64,000 nucleotides of DNA from Shewanella baltica (GTDB taxonomy: Bacteria > Pseudomonadota > Gammaproteobacteria > Enterobacterales > Shewanellaceae), in assembly GCF_900456975.1 (NCBI RefSeq), contig NZ_UGYM01000002.1, positions 4,712,001 through 4,776,000 of the forward strand, given 5' to 3'. The notes beneath the pieces were generated by a model, which saw only the letters and a list, made by a program, of their open reading frames with translations, ran no database searches and was not told where the DNA came from. Shown here one piece after another: positions 8,510 through 17,424 of this stretch. Position 1 is the stretch's first letter, and each line of letters opens with the position of its first letter. The position numbers were made by a program, and so were the translations under genes.

Positions 8510-9766
8510 TCAACACTTTATCTCGGGCAGACATTTCCACTTGGTAGTGTATTGCGGTGTGAGTAAATCTCGACGCATGGCCCATTTTTGCTCGATACCT
8601 TGGGCGGCAATGAATAAGGTATCAGTACCATAACGTTGATTGATGCCATCGAGGGTTTTCATTAATGCTGGTTTGGCTTTTGAGACATTGAATAAATCTA
8701 ACTGGCCATGCTGGGTGCTGACCAAATCAATCAGACCTACACCGACTTTGTAATAACGTACGCCTGCACGGAAAAGTTGAGATGCTGCTTGTGTCATCCC
8801 TTGAATAAGCTCAATGCTGCAATCAGTGGCGCAAGCAAAGTGCACTAAGGTCTTAAAGCCTGTTGGGCGTTCATCGTAGGGAGAATTGCTGGCAAACAAC
8901 AACATGGTTTTACAGCTAGAACCTTGCTTACGCGCTTTCGCTGCGGCAATCGCCACATGCTTACTTAACGCTTGCAGTAAATCCTCATACTCGGTAATAC
9001 GCTCGCCCACACTACGAGTTGAGAATATTTGCTTCTTATCCGCCCTCGCCTCGTCCCACACTTTGCACGCTTGCCCATTGAGTTCACGCACAGTGCGTTC
9101 TATTTCAATACTAAATTGCTTTCGCGCTAAACCTGCAGGGATTTTTGCTAAGTCATAGGCGGTTCTTACGTTCATCAATTCAAGTTTTTTGCTTATCCTG
9201 CGCCCAATGCCCCAGACATCATTCACACTCATTGATTGTAAAATTGAAATCCGGTCTTGTTCATTATCGATAGCACACACACCCTGATAGCCAGGTAACT
9301 TCTTTGCCGCATGATTGGCAGCTTTAGCCAGTGTGAGTGTTGAGCCGATACCGACACAAACCGGTAAACGTGTTTCTTTCCAAACCGCTTTTCGAATCAA
9401 CTGGCCTTGGGCTTGTAAGCACTTAATGGCGGGGTAACTATTTTTAAAGGAGAGAAAGCTTTCATCAATCGAATAGACATGCTGCTCTGGTGCAAATCGG
9501 CCAATGATATTCATCATCTTTGCAGATAAATCGGCATAGAGCTCATAGTTACTTGAACAAACAATGACACCTAATTTCGTACACAGGTCTTTGACTTGAA
9601 AGTATGGTGCAAACTTAGGCACACCCCGTTCTTTCGCTTGCTTGTTTGCCGCTACGATGCAGCCATCATTGTTGCTCAACACAATCATTGGCTTACCACG
9701 CCAATCAGGTCTAAATACCTGCTCGGCACTGCAATAGAAACTGTTGGCGTCTACCAAGGCAAACAT
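8510..9766 (-). CDS. umuC: DNA polymerase V catalytic subunit UmuC
   Basis: A Y-family translesion polymerase that copies damaged DNA after SOS induction, working with cleaved UmuD. The start is set at ATG 9766, which overlaps the umuD stop as TGATG; an upstream in-frame ATG at 9802 lies inside umuD. The 418-residue product has the palm catalytic carboxylates D6 (MFALVDANSFYCS) and D101-E102 (YSIDESF), the NNDGCIVAA nucleotide-binding loop near residues 32-40, and the helix-hairpin-helix MSVNDVWGIGRRISKKL. The C-terminal little-finger domain is complete, so the gene appears functional. It is co-transcribed with umuD from the LexA-controlled promoter upstream. Confidence 0.95.
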   Translation of the reverse strand: MFALVDANSFYCSAEQVFRPDWRGKPMIVLSNNDGCIVAANKQAKERGVPKFAPYFQVKDLCTKLGVIVCSSNYELYADLSAKMMNIIGRFAPEQHVYSIDESFLSFKNSYPAIKCLQAQGQLIRKAVWKETRLPVCVGIGSTLTLAKAANHAAKKLPGYQGVCAIDNEQDRISILQSMSVNDVWGIGRRISKKLELMNVRTAYDLAKIPAGLARKQFSIEIERTVRELNGQACKVWDEARADKKQIFSTRSVGERITEYEDLLQALSKHVAIAAAKARKQGSSCKTMLLFASNSPYDERPTGFKTLVHFACATDCSIELIQGMTQAASQLFRAGVRYYKVGVGLIDLVSTQHGQLDLFNVSKAKPALMKTLDGINQRYGTDTLFIAAQGIEQKWAMRRDLLTPQYTTKWKCLPEIKC

Positions 9767-10173
9767 CAGATGTCTGCTAATAATGGACTTTGGCGATGAC
9801 AACGAATAGAACGAATAACAACACCTTCAATGGTAAAATTATCGTAATCGTGAATAGGCTGAGGTTGGTGCTGTTCATTCGACGACAGCAGCATGCGATG
9901 CTTTTTATCGAGGATTTTACATACAAATTCACCGTTGAAATTGGCAACTATCACATCACCATGACGCGCGGTTTCCTGACGGTCAACAATCAGTAAATCG
10001 CCATAAAAAATGCCCACTCCCTGCATTGAGTCACCTTTGGCGATACCAATAAAAGTCGCGCTAGGATGCACAACTAACAGCTCATCGAGGCTCAGACCTA
10101 ATTGACCATATTCAGCTGCAGGGCTTTCGAAGCCAGTGATACCGGCACTGGCATGGATGGGGATAATACGCAT
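9766..10173 (-). CDS. umuD: UmuD, self-cleaving subunit of DNA polymerase V
   Basis: A LexA-like S24 peptidase fold. RecA filaments trigger self-cleavage to UmuD', which then binds UmuC. The start chosen is ATG 10173 (MRIIPIHASAG, 135 residues); an in-frame GTG at 10185 would start on the last base of the LexA operator and has no ribosome site. The catalytic Ser is in GDSMQG and the general-base Lys in EFVCKIL. The segment ITGFESPAAEY corresponds to the cleavage loop. The dipeptide aligned with the E. coli Cys-Gly cut is Thr-Gly here, with an Ala-Gly four residues earlier that may be the true site. Confidence 0.93.
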   Translation of the reverse strand: MRIIPIHASAGITGFESPAAEYGQLGLSLDELLVVHPSATFIGIAKGDSMQGVGIFYGDLLIVDRQETARHGDVIVANFNGEFVCKILDKKHRMLLSSNEQHQPQPIHDYDNFTIEGVVIRSIRCHRQSPLLADI

Positions 10174-10184
10174 AGTTAATACCA

Positions 10185-10200
10185 CTGTTTTTATATACAG
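10185..10200 (-). promoter_or_regulatory. LexA (SOS) box of umuDC
   Basis: CTGTTTTTATATACAG is a perfect CTGT-N8-ACAG LexA operator with an all-A/T spacer. It lies 12-27 bases upstream of the umuD ATG, where bound LexA would block transcription of umuDC. Confidence 0.92.
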
Positions 10201-10233
10201 TAATTATAGGCGTTGTTAGGTAACTGGCAAGAA

Positions 10234-10464
10234 TTATTGTGATGTTTCGATGTAACACCATTGGTTCTTTTCTTTATCAAACCCCACGTCAACATTCGCC
10301 GCGGTGGTGTCACCCGTCTGGTTTCTCTTTGCAACGATATCTTTTAGTTCAGATAAATCATCAACACAGGTAGGTTCCGACAACTGCACCAGAAACATGA
10401 TAAAGAAGCCAAAAGTGGTTAAAAATAATGTTGTGACAAAGACTCGCACTGGTCTGAAGAGCAT
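10234..10464 (-). CDS. Small single-pass membrane protein of unknown function
   Basis: A 76-residue protein with a good ribosome site (AAAGGAAAG upstream of ATG 10464). A hydrophobic segment at about residues 8-27 is followed by an acidic, probably periplasmic tail with Cys residues in PTCVDD and QWCYIE that could form a disulfide. No family is recognised. It lies just upstream of the LexA box of umuDC on the same strand, but 60 bases before umuD and outside its operator, so it is probably not part of the SOS operon. Confidence 0.6.
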   Translation of the reverse strand: MLFRPVRVFVTTLFLTTFGFFIMFLVQLSEPTCVDDLSELKDIVAKRNQTGDTTAANVDVGFDKEKNQWCYIETSQ

Positions 10465-10637
10465 GGTTCTGCTTTCCTTTGCAAATAGACAACCTGTTTA
10501 GCTACGTTGAAATGTAGTAACAGCGGGGCAAAAATGCAAAATCAATCAAGATGAACCAAACTTTCATTGGGGCAAAAGCGAGTTAACTTAGATTGGCGAA
10601 TAAATTTTGCACAATTTTAAATTACAAGGAGTTAAAT

Positions 10638-10766
10638 ATGCAAATCAAACCAGGGCCTAAAAGAACAAACGAGGATGGTACGCCGGATAAAAGGCAAAGA
10701 GTTACCGAGGGAAAAAAGAAAGAACACTCCGACCTAAAACCACACAAGCACAAAAAAGGTGACTAA
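10638..10766 (+). CDS. Very small, highly basic protein (42 aa)
   Basis: ATG 10638 has the strong ribosome site AAGGAG at a 6-base spacing. The product is 42 residues, dominated by Lys, Arg, His and Gly, with an HKHKKGD end and no hydrophobic segment. Small proteins of this make-up often bind nucleic acid, but no function can be assigned. A+T-rich sequence upstream leaves room for a promoter. Confidence 0.5.
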   Translation: MQIKPGPKRTNEDGTPDKRQRVTEGKKKEHSDLKPHKHKKGD

Positions 10767-10875
10767 TATAAACCTAGAGTGCTAACTCGGAAGTTCGCGG
10801 ACACTGCAAAGGGTAAACTGAGCAGAATCAAAAAACCTCGCTAGAAATGCAATTTGAGATCAATTAGCGCTTCCC

Positions 10876-11082
10876 TTATGGCAAGAGTACTCTGATATCA
10901 CACCCTAATACTTCGGCCAACTGATAAGCCTTTTCGAGCGTGATGTTTACCTCGCCACGCTCTATTCGTCCTACATAACTACGGTCAATTTCAGCCAATA
11001 GCGCCATTTTATCTTGAGAAATACCAAGCCGTTTACGTTCTTCCCGCAGTTTCGCCCCAAATTGGATCGCTAAGTCTTTCAT
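10876..11082 (-). CDS. Small XRE-family HTH regulator of the helicase module
   Basis: A 68-residue protein that is essentially one Cro/CI helix-turn-helix: GISQDKMALLAEIDRSYVGRIERGEVNITLEKAYQLAEVLG. It resembles the small controller proteins of restriction-modification and other defence operons. It is divergent from the winged-helix protein and helicase at 11214-13176, with about 130 bases between, so it probably represses or times that operon and itself. A similar small XRE gene accompanies the VspR regulator in the Vibrio VSP-1 island; this comparison is from memory. Confidence 0.8.
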   Translation of the reverse strand: MKDLAIQFGAKLREERKRLGISQDKMALLAEIDRSYVGRIERGEVNITLEKAYQLAEVLGCDIRVLLP

Positions 11083-11213
11083 TTTTCATCTCGTTAAAGA
11101 GAAAGACTATCCAAAGTTGCGGCTTACAAAGCCACGGATTATAATCCGCATTACATTTACAATGCTCTAATAACGCTTAGAGCGATCACTAAACAGCCTG
11201 CTGCGAGAACGTC

Positions 11214-11756
11214 ATGCCTAAATCTTCAATCAAAATATGCACGACATTGCATAACATTCTCCAGGACGAGAGCTTCAATAATTTTCAAGTAATGGGCCTG
11301 AGAGACGCCTATCTCGCAGCTTCAACTAGCGCTCCTAGTCTTAGTGATACCTACAATTTCATTTATCGTCAGGTCCACAGGCTCGTGAAGAAGGGGATCT
11401 TAGATAAAAATGTGGATGAACAGACGAAGGAAACAACTTACCAAAAGACTGCAAAATTCTTTCAAACAAATTTTATTCTGCAAAAATCAGAGGCATCTAC
11501 ATCCACTACAGAATCGCCAACAAGAAACACGCAAAAAAGTAATGCAATTAATCAATTAGAAGAGCGGCTCAAGCAATCCGAAATTGATTTATTTACGAGC
11601 ATCGGCGAGTCCGAAGAGTATATGCGCTTATATCAATCCTTTCCCGACATGAAAGTACACCTCGAATCCCAGTACTTGCAGGCTCGCGAAACAAGCTCAA
11701 AACTACTTGGCCAAATCAAAGCGATTAAATCTGCTATCACCCATCAGCAAAAGTAA
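11214..11756 (+). CDS. Winged-helix-like plus coiled-coil protein, possibly VspR-type regulator
   Basis: A 180-residue protein. Residues about 5-75 read like a winged helix: IKICTTLHNILQDESF, then RQVHRLVKKGILDKN as a recognition helix and wing. A low-complexity Ser/Thr linker (about 85-105) leads into a C-terminal coiled coil (INQLEERLKQSEIDLF and onward) suited to dimerisation. The domain order and its neighbouring small XRE gene recall VspR of the Vibrio VSP-1 defence island, a resemblance that was not tested. It lies four bases upstream of the helicase ATG, so the two are surely co-transcribed. Roles as DNA-binding sensor, regulator or helicase partner all remain open. Confidence 0.55.
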   Translation: MPKSSIKICTTLHNILQDESFNNFQVMGLRDAYLAASTSAPSLSDTYNFIYRQVHRLVKKGILDKNVDEQTKETTYQKTAKFFQTNFILQKSEASTSTTESPTRNTQKSNAINQLEERLKQSEIDLFTSIGESEEYMRLYQSFPDMKVHLESQYLQARETSSKLLGQIKAIKSAITHQQK

Positions 11757-11760
11757 CCGA

Positions 11761-13176
11761 ATGCAACTTAGACAATGGCAATCAGAGTGTGTCAAACGCG
11801 CTCTAAGACACTTTCACGGTGCACATAGACACTTTCTTTGTTTAGCAACGCCTGGGGCTGGAAAATCGATTATGGCAGCCGAAGTTGCTGCGAAATTATT
11901 TGAAGATGATTTAATCGACTTTGTACTGTGCTTCTCCCCGTCAGTGAATATATCTCAAGGGATGAAACAAACCTTTTCAAGTCGTCTAAGCTGCCGGTTT
12001 GATGGCGTGATAGGTTCAGTTGGTTGCTCTTATACTTACCAAGGGATGTTGGCCTTTAAAGAAGACTTTTGGCAACTGCTAAAAAGAAATCGAGTACTCG
12101 TGATCTTTGATGAAATTCATCATTGCGCAGGGAGCTCTCTAGAAGATGCGAACGCATGGGGGGAAGAGATTCTACTCAACATACAAGATCAAGCGCAGTA
12201 CACACTAGCGTTAACTGGTACGCCTTGGCGCTCAGATCAAGCACCGATTGTTTTATCTCGATATACCGACCCTGATAATCAAATTCAATGTGACTATGTG
12301 TATGGCCTGAAGGAAGCTGTTGCCGACGGTGTATGTCGTAGCCCCCGCATTGTACTTATTGATAATGACAAAATTTTAGTTACTGACGAAGAAAACGAAA
12401 CAAAGACATACAGTTGTTTAGATGACTTATTTAAATGCTCATCGGTTTCGTACCAGTCGATCATCAAAAATCATGAAGCAATTCGACATACTTTAGCGCT
12501 AGCAACGGACAAACTTGGAATGATAAAACAGTCCAATCCTAATGCTGCCGGACTCATCGTCGCTTCATCAATATCGCACGCCGCATATATCTTTAATATG
12601 CTAAAAACAGATTTTAGTGAAACAACTCAGATAGTTACCTACAAAGAAGATGACCCCTCACTTAAGATAAATGAATTTAGAAATAGTACGACTAATTGGA
12701 TCGTCAGTGTAGGCATGATAAGTGAAGGGACTGACATCCCTCGTCTACAGGTCTGCTGCCACCTTAGCCGAGTAAAAACCGAGCTCTACTTTAGGCAGGT
12801 TTTAGGTCGTATTTTACGTACGAATGATTCGACGAACCAACAAGCTTGGCTATACACCTTTGCAGAGCCAAAACTTGTCGAATTTGCCAACCGTATAGCA
12901 GAAGAAATACCTGATATACCTGTGTTATTTAGAGAGCCAATCGAGATAAATCTCAAACGCGAGCAACCCGAAACCCATGATATGACAGTGAAAACAATGC
13001 CACCTACTAACAGCAATATTCTGAATATTGGCAGGCAATACCTCGCTAAACAGACACAATCGTATTCTGTAGAGCTTTTATCAAGGGAATTTTTAGGTAC
13101 TCCAGCATCGTTATCATTTGAGCTTTTAGGTGGTTTTAGAGAAAAAGTTGTCTCAACTTTTGACTCACCGTTTTAA
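11761..13176 (+). CDS. Superfamily 2 DEAD-like (ResIII-type) helicase, candidate defence effector
   Basis: A 471-residue ATPase starting at ATG 11761; an in-frame TTG at 11707 lies inside the previous gene and was rejected. SF2 motifs in order: the Q-like RQWQSECV near the N terminus, Walker A ATPGAGKS, motif II FDEIHHC, motif III LTGTPWR, motif V SEGTDIP and motif VI QVLGRILR. The DEIH box and compact two-RecA-domain build resemble the helicase subunits of restriction and anti-phage systems. No nuclease, methyltransferase or HamA-like partner is encoded beside it. The last roughly 80 residues after the helicase core have no recognised motif and might be an effector or recognition tail. Confidence 0.8.
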   Translation: MQLRQWQSECVKRALRHFHGAHRHFLCLATPGAGKSIMAAEVAAKLFEDDLIDFVLCFSPSVNISQGMKQTFSSRLSCRFDGVIGSVGCSYTYQGMLAFKEDFWQLLKRNRVLVIFDEIHHCAGSSLEDANAWGEEILLNIQDQAQYTLALTGTPWRSDQAPIVLSRYTDPDNQIQCDYVYGLKEAVADGVCRSPRIVLIDNDKILVTDEENETKTYSCLDDLFKCSSVSYQSIIKNHEAIRHTLALATDKLGMIKQSNPNAAGLIVASSISHAAYIFNMLKTDFSETTQIVTYKEDDPSLKINEFRNSTTNWIVSVGMISEGTDIPRLQVCCHLSRVKTELYFRQVLGRILRTNDSTNQQAWLYTFAEPKLVEFANRIAEEIPDIPVLFREPIEINLKREQPETHDMTVKTMPPTNSNILNIGRQYLAKQTQSYSVELLSREFLGTPASLSFELLGGFREKVVSTFDSPF

Positions 13177-13401
13177 ATCCAAATGTCTGAATTATGGTGC
13201 CCACTTTTCTCGACACTTTGATTTTTAGTTTCATGGTAGTTCCATAAAACTAAAAATGATTGGATACACTAAAGCCTTAAAAGCTATAGAAGCCAAAGAT
13301 AGAATACCAACAAATTTTTACCATTTTACAGATCTTTGTGTACAAAAGTGAGACTGAAAACAATCAAACTTGAAGATGCCACAAGTTTATACTATTAAGT
13401 A

Positions 13402-15906
13402 TCACACAAATACTTCGGATGTTATTTGAACCGGTGTATCAATTTGATTCATAATGTCAGTATAAAGATCTACATCAATATCGACTTCTGGTACCGCTAT
13501 GGAAATAATCATGGAATAGCGAGCTTTTTTATCCCATTTTTGCAATTTTGTTCGAGTGCGCCACCACCCCATAGCAGGGTAAATCGCAATTTGTCCTCTT
13601 GCAGCCAAATCAGCCGCAGTTCCTTTCCAGACATCTTTATGAATGGAACCTTTATGCCTAAAATCACCCAGCAACCAGTTCGGATCACTAGGAGCAATAG
13701 CAGTACCTTCTTCTGTATCTTGGGCGTTACGACTTAATCTAGCGTGGAATTCTTTAATTGATTCAGTTGACCGCTTCACATCAAATCTAAGTTGATGACT
13801 AGGGTAACTATATTTACCGGAAACATTTCTGCTTGAAGGATTTGGTTCTATAAAATAAGAGAGCGTAACCGTCATTTCGACATCCACCTCCCCTAGTTTT
13901 AATAAGCTATCCTTAGGCCATGGGATATCGTGTATATGCATATCACGTGTGCTTGGTTGCTTACCCTGCTTTTTTTCATATGGTTGTAATTCATCTTCCA
14001 CTATTAAAGCCAGAGAATTATTCATACTTTTTATAGCTTTATCTAAATTTGGAACTCCAAAACCAACACAACGGACTAAATGTGTTGCTTGTTGGCGGGG
14101 CGTTGTGCCGTGCACGAATTGTTTTTTCATTGCATCAGTCCATTCAGCTGAATGGACGATGAGCGCTCTTACCGTTTCAGGCCATATTGAGGGATAAATC
14201 GCATAAATTTCAGCTGCAAATTTACCCGAAAGTGCGGTTGCTGCACTTGTTGCTTCAAATGTAGAAAAATGCCTTTCTGTTATCTTATTATGTGTAGTTA
14301 ATAATTTCAGACTTGCAAAGCCAGAGCAGCTCAATTGGTCATAACCAACATTACCACCTTCAAAGACAACCTCGGGTTTAATTGGTGTATTTCTGTTCCA
14401 TAATACTGATGTTGTACTATAAGGACTTAATCCACCATGCGGAGCTAGTGATGAATATGCTTGAGTATCTTCTTCAGTGATATGAGTTTTCTGTGTGTAT
14501 GCACCAACAGTTAATGCATTCCATGCTTGTCCTGGATCATGTACATCTTGTAGTTGATTGTAGTCAGGATATTCCAGTAACCCAACGAGATCATCCCCCG
14601 TATTCCCTGCTGAAATAGTTATTAATCTCGGATTAAGATTATCTCCTAGCGAATCAGTAGCTAACTCATCCACTGTGCTAGACCAAGCAGATGGTCTCCC
14701 TCTATCTCTACTGTCGGAGGATGATAATGCCATTGCAAAAACACGAGTACGCTTATGATCCGATATTTCTGGTAAAGAAATAGCATCACTCATAATTATT
14801 CCATAGTGTTTGCCTTCATTATCACCTGAATGGCGAAGTAGTTTTACTGACTCTAACCTATGGCTAATATTAATAGTCTCTGTAGATGAAAGTGCATCAG
14901 TTAAATCAGACCATAAAGCAAGACCTGCCATTCCTGTACCGTGTCCATTATCATCACTTGGACTCCAATCAGGATTAACCGAGAATTGATCTACTTCATT
15001 AATAAATGGTTGTAATAATGGGTGGCAGATATTTACGCCAGTATCTAAAATACATAAATATGGTGGATTTTCGCCTTTAATCATTGTTCGAGATAAGAGC
15101 TCATTACTCCAATCTTGCTGTTCTATAGGTGATAACTCATCAAAGAACGAGGCCGTTTCCTTTGCAAGGCGTAATTCAGATATCTTACTTAGCAAAAGGG
15201 AACTATTAATGAATTGTTTTCTATTTGCTTTTGCTAATAAAACTGAGCGTTCAGGAAATTCAAGAACGTGATCTGATACCTGAATTTCTAATTCGGCTGA
15301 GAGTATTTTAAAGTCATGAATTAAAGCCTGTCTATCATCCATGACCGGTAACCAAACTTCCCACCAAAACACTTTGTGAATGTCTTCAGGTAATAAATCA
15401 GGATCGTCTGTCCATAGGGCTTCAATAGCGGCTATTTTCAGTGACTTTATAGCATCGAATAACTTTCTGTTATCAATTGGTTTTTTGTTTTTGTCTTTTT
15501 TAAAATTTAAGTAAGCTTCGAGCTTTTTTTCAATAGAGACAAGTTTGCCTTGTGGAACAAATATAGTGGCAAGAATTTGATTTTCTGAATATCGAACATT
15601 CAGTAATTCAATTCCTTGGACAGCATCCGCTAGGCTTTCAACTGCTAACTCCACGCCAGGAAAGCTTTCGAATGCTACTTGAATTCCAAGTCTTGATTCA
15701 AGCTCATACTGTGCAGCTTTTTGTTCTAACTGTGCTTGAAATTTTTTAACTAAAGTTATTTGGGATTGTATGGCGGCCCCATGAGTTGGGCGGTGTTTTT
15801 CTGGAATATCTTTATTTATAATAACCTTTTTAGGATAAGTATATGGTAAGGATGTACCATTTCTTCCAAGAAATATATGAGGCTTCGCTCCATTATTTAA
15901 AGACAT
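13402..15906 (-). CDS. ietS: Subtilisin-like serine protease of an IetAS-type defence pair
   Basis: An 834-residue S8-family peptidase with the full catalytic set: Asp288 (CILDTGVN), His322 (DDNGHGTGMAG), oxyanion Asn435 (SAGNTGDD) and nucleophile Ser554 (EATSAATALSG). About 280 residues precede the protease domain and about 240 follow it. There is no signal peptide, so it should act in the cytoplasm, unlike most subtilisins. It lies 9 bases after the AAA ATPase gene on the same strand. An AAA ATPase plus cytoplasmic subtilisin is the known IetAS arrangement, first described as plasmid-incompatibility genes and later shown to be anti-phage. Family membership is strong from this pairing; the target protein is unknown. 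Confidence 0.85.
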   Translation of the reverse strand: MSLNNGAKPHIFLGRNGTSLPYTYPKKVIINKDIPEKHRPTHGAAIQSQITLVKKFQAQLEQKAAQYELESRLGIQVAFESFPGVELAVESLADAVQGIELLNVRYSENQILATIFVPQGKLVSIEKKLEAYLNFKKDKNKKPIDNRKLFDAIKSLKIAAIEALWTDDPDLLPEDIHKVFWWEVWLPVMDDRQALIHDFKILSAELEIQVSDHVLEFPERSVLLAKANRKQFINSSLLLSKISELRLAKETASFFDELSPIEQQDWSNELLSRTMIKGENPPYLCILDTGVNICHPLLQPFINEVDQFSVNPDWSPSDDNGHGTGMAGLALWSDLTDALSSTETINISHRLESVKLLRHSGDNEGKHYGIIMSDAISLPEISDHKRTRVFAMALSSSDSRDRGRPSAWSSTVDELATDSLGDNLNPRLITISAGNTGDDLVGLLEYPDYNQLQDVHDPGQAWNALTVGAYTQKTHITEEDTQAYSSLAPHGGLSPYSTTSVLWNRNTPIKPEVVFEGGNVGYDQLSCSGFASLKLLTTHNKITERHFSTFEATSAATALSGKFAAEIYAIYPSIWPETVRALIVHSAEWTDAMKKQFVHGTTPRQQATHLVRCVGFGVPNLDKAIKSMNNSLALIVEDELQPYEKKQGKQPSTRDMHIHDIPWPKDSLLKLGEVDVEMTVTLSYFIEPNPSSRNVSGKYSYPSHQLRFDVKRSTESIKEFHARLSRNAQDTEEGTAIAPSDPNWLLGDFRHKGSIHKDVWKGTAADLAARGQIAIYPAMGWWRTRTKLQKWDKKARYSMIISIAVPEVDIDVDLYTDIMNQIDTPVQITSEVFV

Positions 15907-15915
15907 TTAACATCC

Positions 15916-16899
15916 TTATTTTTTATTTAAATGCTGACTCATTTTGTATCTTTCTTTGATTGATTTAATTAGGATCGAAGCAGTGACTCTAGGTAATCCA
16001 TTAATTAACATTTCTTTTATTGCATCATCAGAGGCACGAGTTATTTCTGCGCTACTTAGTCCTCTAGCTTGCTCTGGTAGCTTATTCCAACCAAAACTTT
16101 TTGCAACAAAAGGCATAAGTTTGTTTTTTAAAAGAGTAATAATCTCACTATCATCAGGAAGTTGATAATGTATTACATCATCAAACCTGCGGAATAGTGC
16201 ATGATCAAGAATTTCCATATGGTTGGTTGCACATACGATAACGCTATTTGAATCATCCTGTTCAATCATTTGTAAAAAACTATTTAAAATTCGTCGAGCT
16301 TCGCCCACATCGTTTGTTGAAGAACGATGTGAACCAAGAGCGTCAAATTCATCAAAAAAATATACTCCACGAACTTCATTTATAGCATCAAAAACTTGTC
16401 GTAATTTTGCAGCAGATTCACCCATAAATTTGGTGAGTATACCATCCAGCCTCACTTGAAAAAGAGGATAATCTAGCTCTCCTGCAAGAATTGAGGCTGT
16501 ATATGTTTTACCTGTGCCAGGCGGACCAACTAATAAGATTTTTCGTCTGGGTGAAAGACCATGATTTTTTAGCTTTACCATGTGCCTTTGTTCTCTAATT
16601 AGACGTTTTAATTGGTCTTTTAACTCGACAGGAGCTGTTAAATTATTCAGCTTTTCTTTGGGATGGCTAGTAAAAAGCAGACCATTGGTATCTTTTATGC
16701 TTTTTGCTATAGAAATAGGTAAGTTCTTAAGGGATACCTTTTTAGCTTGTTCTACTATATCTCTCAACTCTTGAGCTAAACGCCCGTGGCCACTCCTTGC
16801 TTCGTGCGCAGCAACTTGCAAGGTTAACGATAAAAATCGATCGTCGTCCTTTTCAATGTGTGAGCTAACTAGAGCTTTAAGTTGTTCTGAACTGGCCAT
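15916..16899 (-). CDS. ietA: AAA+ ATPase of an IetAS-type defence pair
   Basis: A 327-residue ATPase of the FtsH/spastin-like AAA class. Walker A is GPPGTGKT (125-132), the pore loop FMGESAAKLRQVF follows, Walker B is VYFFDEFDALGS (DE at 183-184), sensor 1 is ATNHMEILDHA and the arginine finger region is LFRRFDD (237-240). An N-terminal region of about 110 residues may bind partner or substrate. It lies upstream of, and is presumably translated with, the subtilisin gene. In this family the ATPase is thought to activate or feed the protease; the sequence itself shows only intact motifs and tight linkage. Confidence 0.87.
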   Translation of the reverse strand: MASSEQLKALVSSHIEKDDDRFLSLTLQVAAHEARSGHGRLAQELRDIVEQAKKVSLKNLPISIAKSIKDTNGLLFTSHPKEKLNNLTAPVELKDQLKRLIREQRHMVKLKNHGLSPRRKILLVGPPGTGKTYTASILAGELDYPLFQVRLDGILTKFMGESAAKLRQVFDAINEVRGVYFFDEFDALGSHRSSTNDVGEARRILNSFLQMIEQDDSNSVIVCATNHMEILDHALFRRFDDVIHYQLPDDSEIITLLKNKLMPFVAKSFGWNKLPEQARGLSSAEITRASDDAIKEMLINGLPRVTASILIKSIKERYKMSQHLNKK

Positions 16900-17424
16900 T
16901 TTCGCTACTTCATTGTTTTATATAGTTAAATTGCAAATTGTATTGCTAATGATACGATGATACAGCTTTTTCAAGAGATTGTCTTGCTACTCAAACGCGT
17001 CAATAGTAGGTATTCGGTTCTCGTTGATTATGATTGAGCTTGCTTGTGATTTAATAAACGTCTTACTCTTAGCCAAATTATAGTTTGGAAATTTTTACTA
17101 CATTGTTCGCTTATTTATTGCTAATTATATAGTGGCACACTGAATTTGGAATTACCCAAAATATTTGCAGCCGTATCCATAAAGTATGACATCTATAATT
17201 CCTTTTAAGACAAATAGTTGGATTAGAAACTCAATAAGTAGTCAGTATACTAAATTAAAAATTCATACAAAAAATCTTCGTTCAACAATGTGAAAACAAC
17301 GACTTCATCGGCGAGGGAAAGATCACACCTTTCACTATCTTTTTTACTTATGATTAATTAACTTAACACCATCAAGGACGAATCCAGCTGTTACTTGTCG
17401 TGACAACTACAAATGGGACTACAC
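16900..17424. other. Divergent promoter region between the IetAS and Gabija pairs
   Basis: About 520 A+T-rich bases with no gene that can be supported. Both flanking operons read outward, so their promoters must lie here. No operator or hairpin is obvious. Confidence 0.5.

Noticed and set aside
11707..11760. TTG start extending the helicase by 18 residues
   Set aside because: It lies inside the previous gene without a ribosome site; ATG 11761 is four bases after that gene's stop.
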